A DNA stretch of 5,691 nucleotides, taken from the NCBI GenBank assembly GCA_035557475.1, contig DATMDV010000349.1, positions 1 to 5,691 of the forward strand. The letters run 5' to 3'. The DNA comes from JALOLG01 sp035557475 (lineage in GTDB: Bacteria; Actinomycetota; Acidimicrobiia; Acidimicrobiales; Ilumatobacteraceae). A program made the position numbers and the translations under genes. The notes under the pieces are model-generated. The model ran no database searches. It was given only the letters and a program-made list of their open reading frames with translations, and was not told the DNA's origin. Positions 5,425 through 5,691 of this stretch are shown here, in pieces (position 1 is the stretch's first letter; each line of letters begins with the position of its first letter).

Positions 5425-5691
5425 ATGAGTGTCATGACGCTCGAGATCGACGAGTTGGTCGATCTCGAGTCCTTGCAAGACCTCGACGGGCGCCAGCTCG
5501 CCGAGTTGTTCAAACGGCTCGAACAGCTACGCCGGTGCACCGAGGGTGCGCTCGCCGCGGTGATCGGCGAAGTCGACCAACGCAACGTGCACCGGGCAGA
5601 TGGCCACAACAATGTGAATGGGTGGTGTCGGGCGTTGGGCCGCTGGTCCGATGGTGAGTGCCGGGATCGGATCCGCACCGCCAGCCTGGTC
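5425..5691 (+). CDS. DUF222 (13E12-type) protein, N-terminal part, probable HNH endonuclease
   Basis: The first 89 residues of a protein cut by the window edge. They contain the start of the DUF222 domain: LDGRQLAELFKRLEQLRR (residues 20-37) and the diagnostic RADGHNNVNGWCRALGRWSDGE (57-78, interrupted here only by Asn variants of the usual His/Ser/Val positions). In this family DUF222 is normally followed by a C-terminal HNH endonuclease domain, which would lie beyond 5691 and cannot be confirmed. Such genes (the 13E12 repeat family in M. tuberculosis) are often multicopy in actinobacteria, and several mycobacterial copies are LexA-controlled; no SOS box is seen upstream here. The ATG has a GGAGG five bases upstream. 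By hand count 17 of 89 codons end in A or T, against 8 of the first 90 in trpD, a mild compositional shift. Cellular function of the family is not established. Confidence 0.88.
   Translation, partial: MSVMTLEIDELVDLESLQDLDGRQLAELFKRLEQLRRCTEGALAAVIGEVDQRNVHRADGHNNVNGWCRALGRWSDGECRDRIRTASLV

Overview
The window is GC-rich with strong G/C preference at third codon positions. It carries a WhiB-family protein, which is restricted to Actinobacteria and their phages, a DUF222 (13E12-type) gene, and a DEDDh-exonuclease/GIY-YIG fusion of the kind found in Actinobacteria. An actinobacterial chromosome is therefore well supported. An Acidimicrobiia-type organism (Ilumatobacter-like) is my guess from the general look of the proteins, not a demonstrated placement.

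Layout. Bases 1-88 are a leader region with a possible -10 box and a Shine-Dalgarno for the whiB-like gene (89-328, +). After 24 bases comes trpD (353-1411, +), anthranilate phosphoribosyltransferase, then after 3 bases thrB (1415-2302, +), homoserine kinase. trpD and thrB look translationally coupled. thrB overlaps by 20 bases the 3' end of a convergent gene (2283-3950, -), which encodes a DnaQ-like DEDDh 3'-5' exonuclease fused to the N-terminal half of UvrC: GIY-YIG nuclease, four cysteines at the Fe-S position, and a UVR motif. An 84-base divergent intergenic region (3951-4034) separates it from a 420-residue coiled-coil protein with a C-terminal YacP-like NYN ribonuclease domain (4035-5297, +). 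After 127 bases a DUF222 gene begins (5425, +) and runs off the window.

The most notable signal is the divergent region 3951-4034. It holds two SOS (LexA) boxes of Gram-positive/actinobacterial type, GAAC-N4-GTTC. Box 1 (3968-3981) matches the Bacillus-type consensus CGAACRNRYGTTCG at every position and lies exactly between a TTGACG -35 and a candidate -10 for the nuclease gene. Box 2 (3987-4000) lies just upstream of the expected -35 of the NYN gene, whose TACGAT -10 puts the transcription start on its ATG. The sequence therefore suggests a LexA-controlled divergent pair: a repair nuclease with UvrC-like features and a probable RNase. No other GAAC-N4-GTTC was found in the window by eye.

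Three of the five predicted promoters (trpD, the exonuclease, NYN) put the start site within about 2 bases of the start codon with no Shine-Dalgarno, so leaderless mRNAs appear common here. The whiB-like and DUF222 genes have ordinary leaders with Shine-Dalgarno sequences. I saw no tRNA, rRNA, CRISPR array or insertion sequence.
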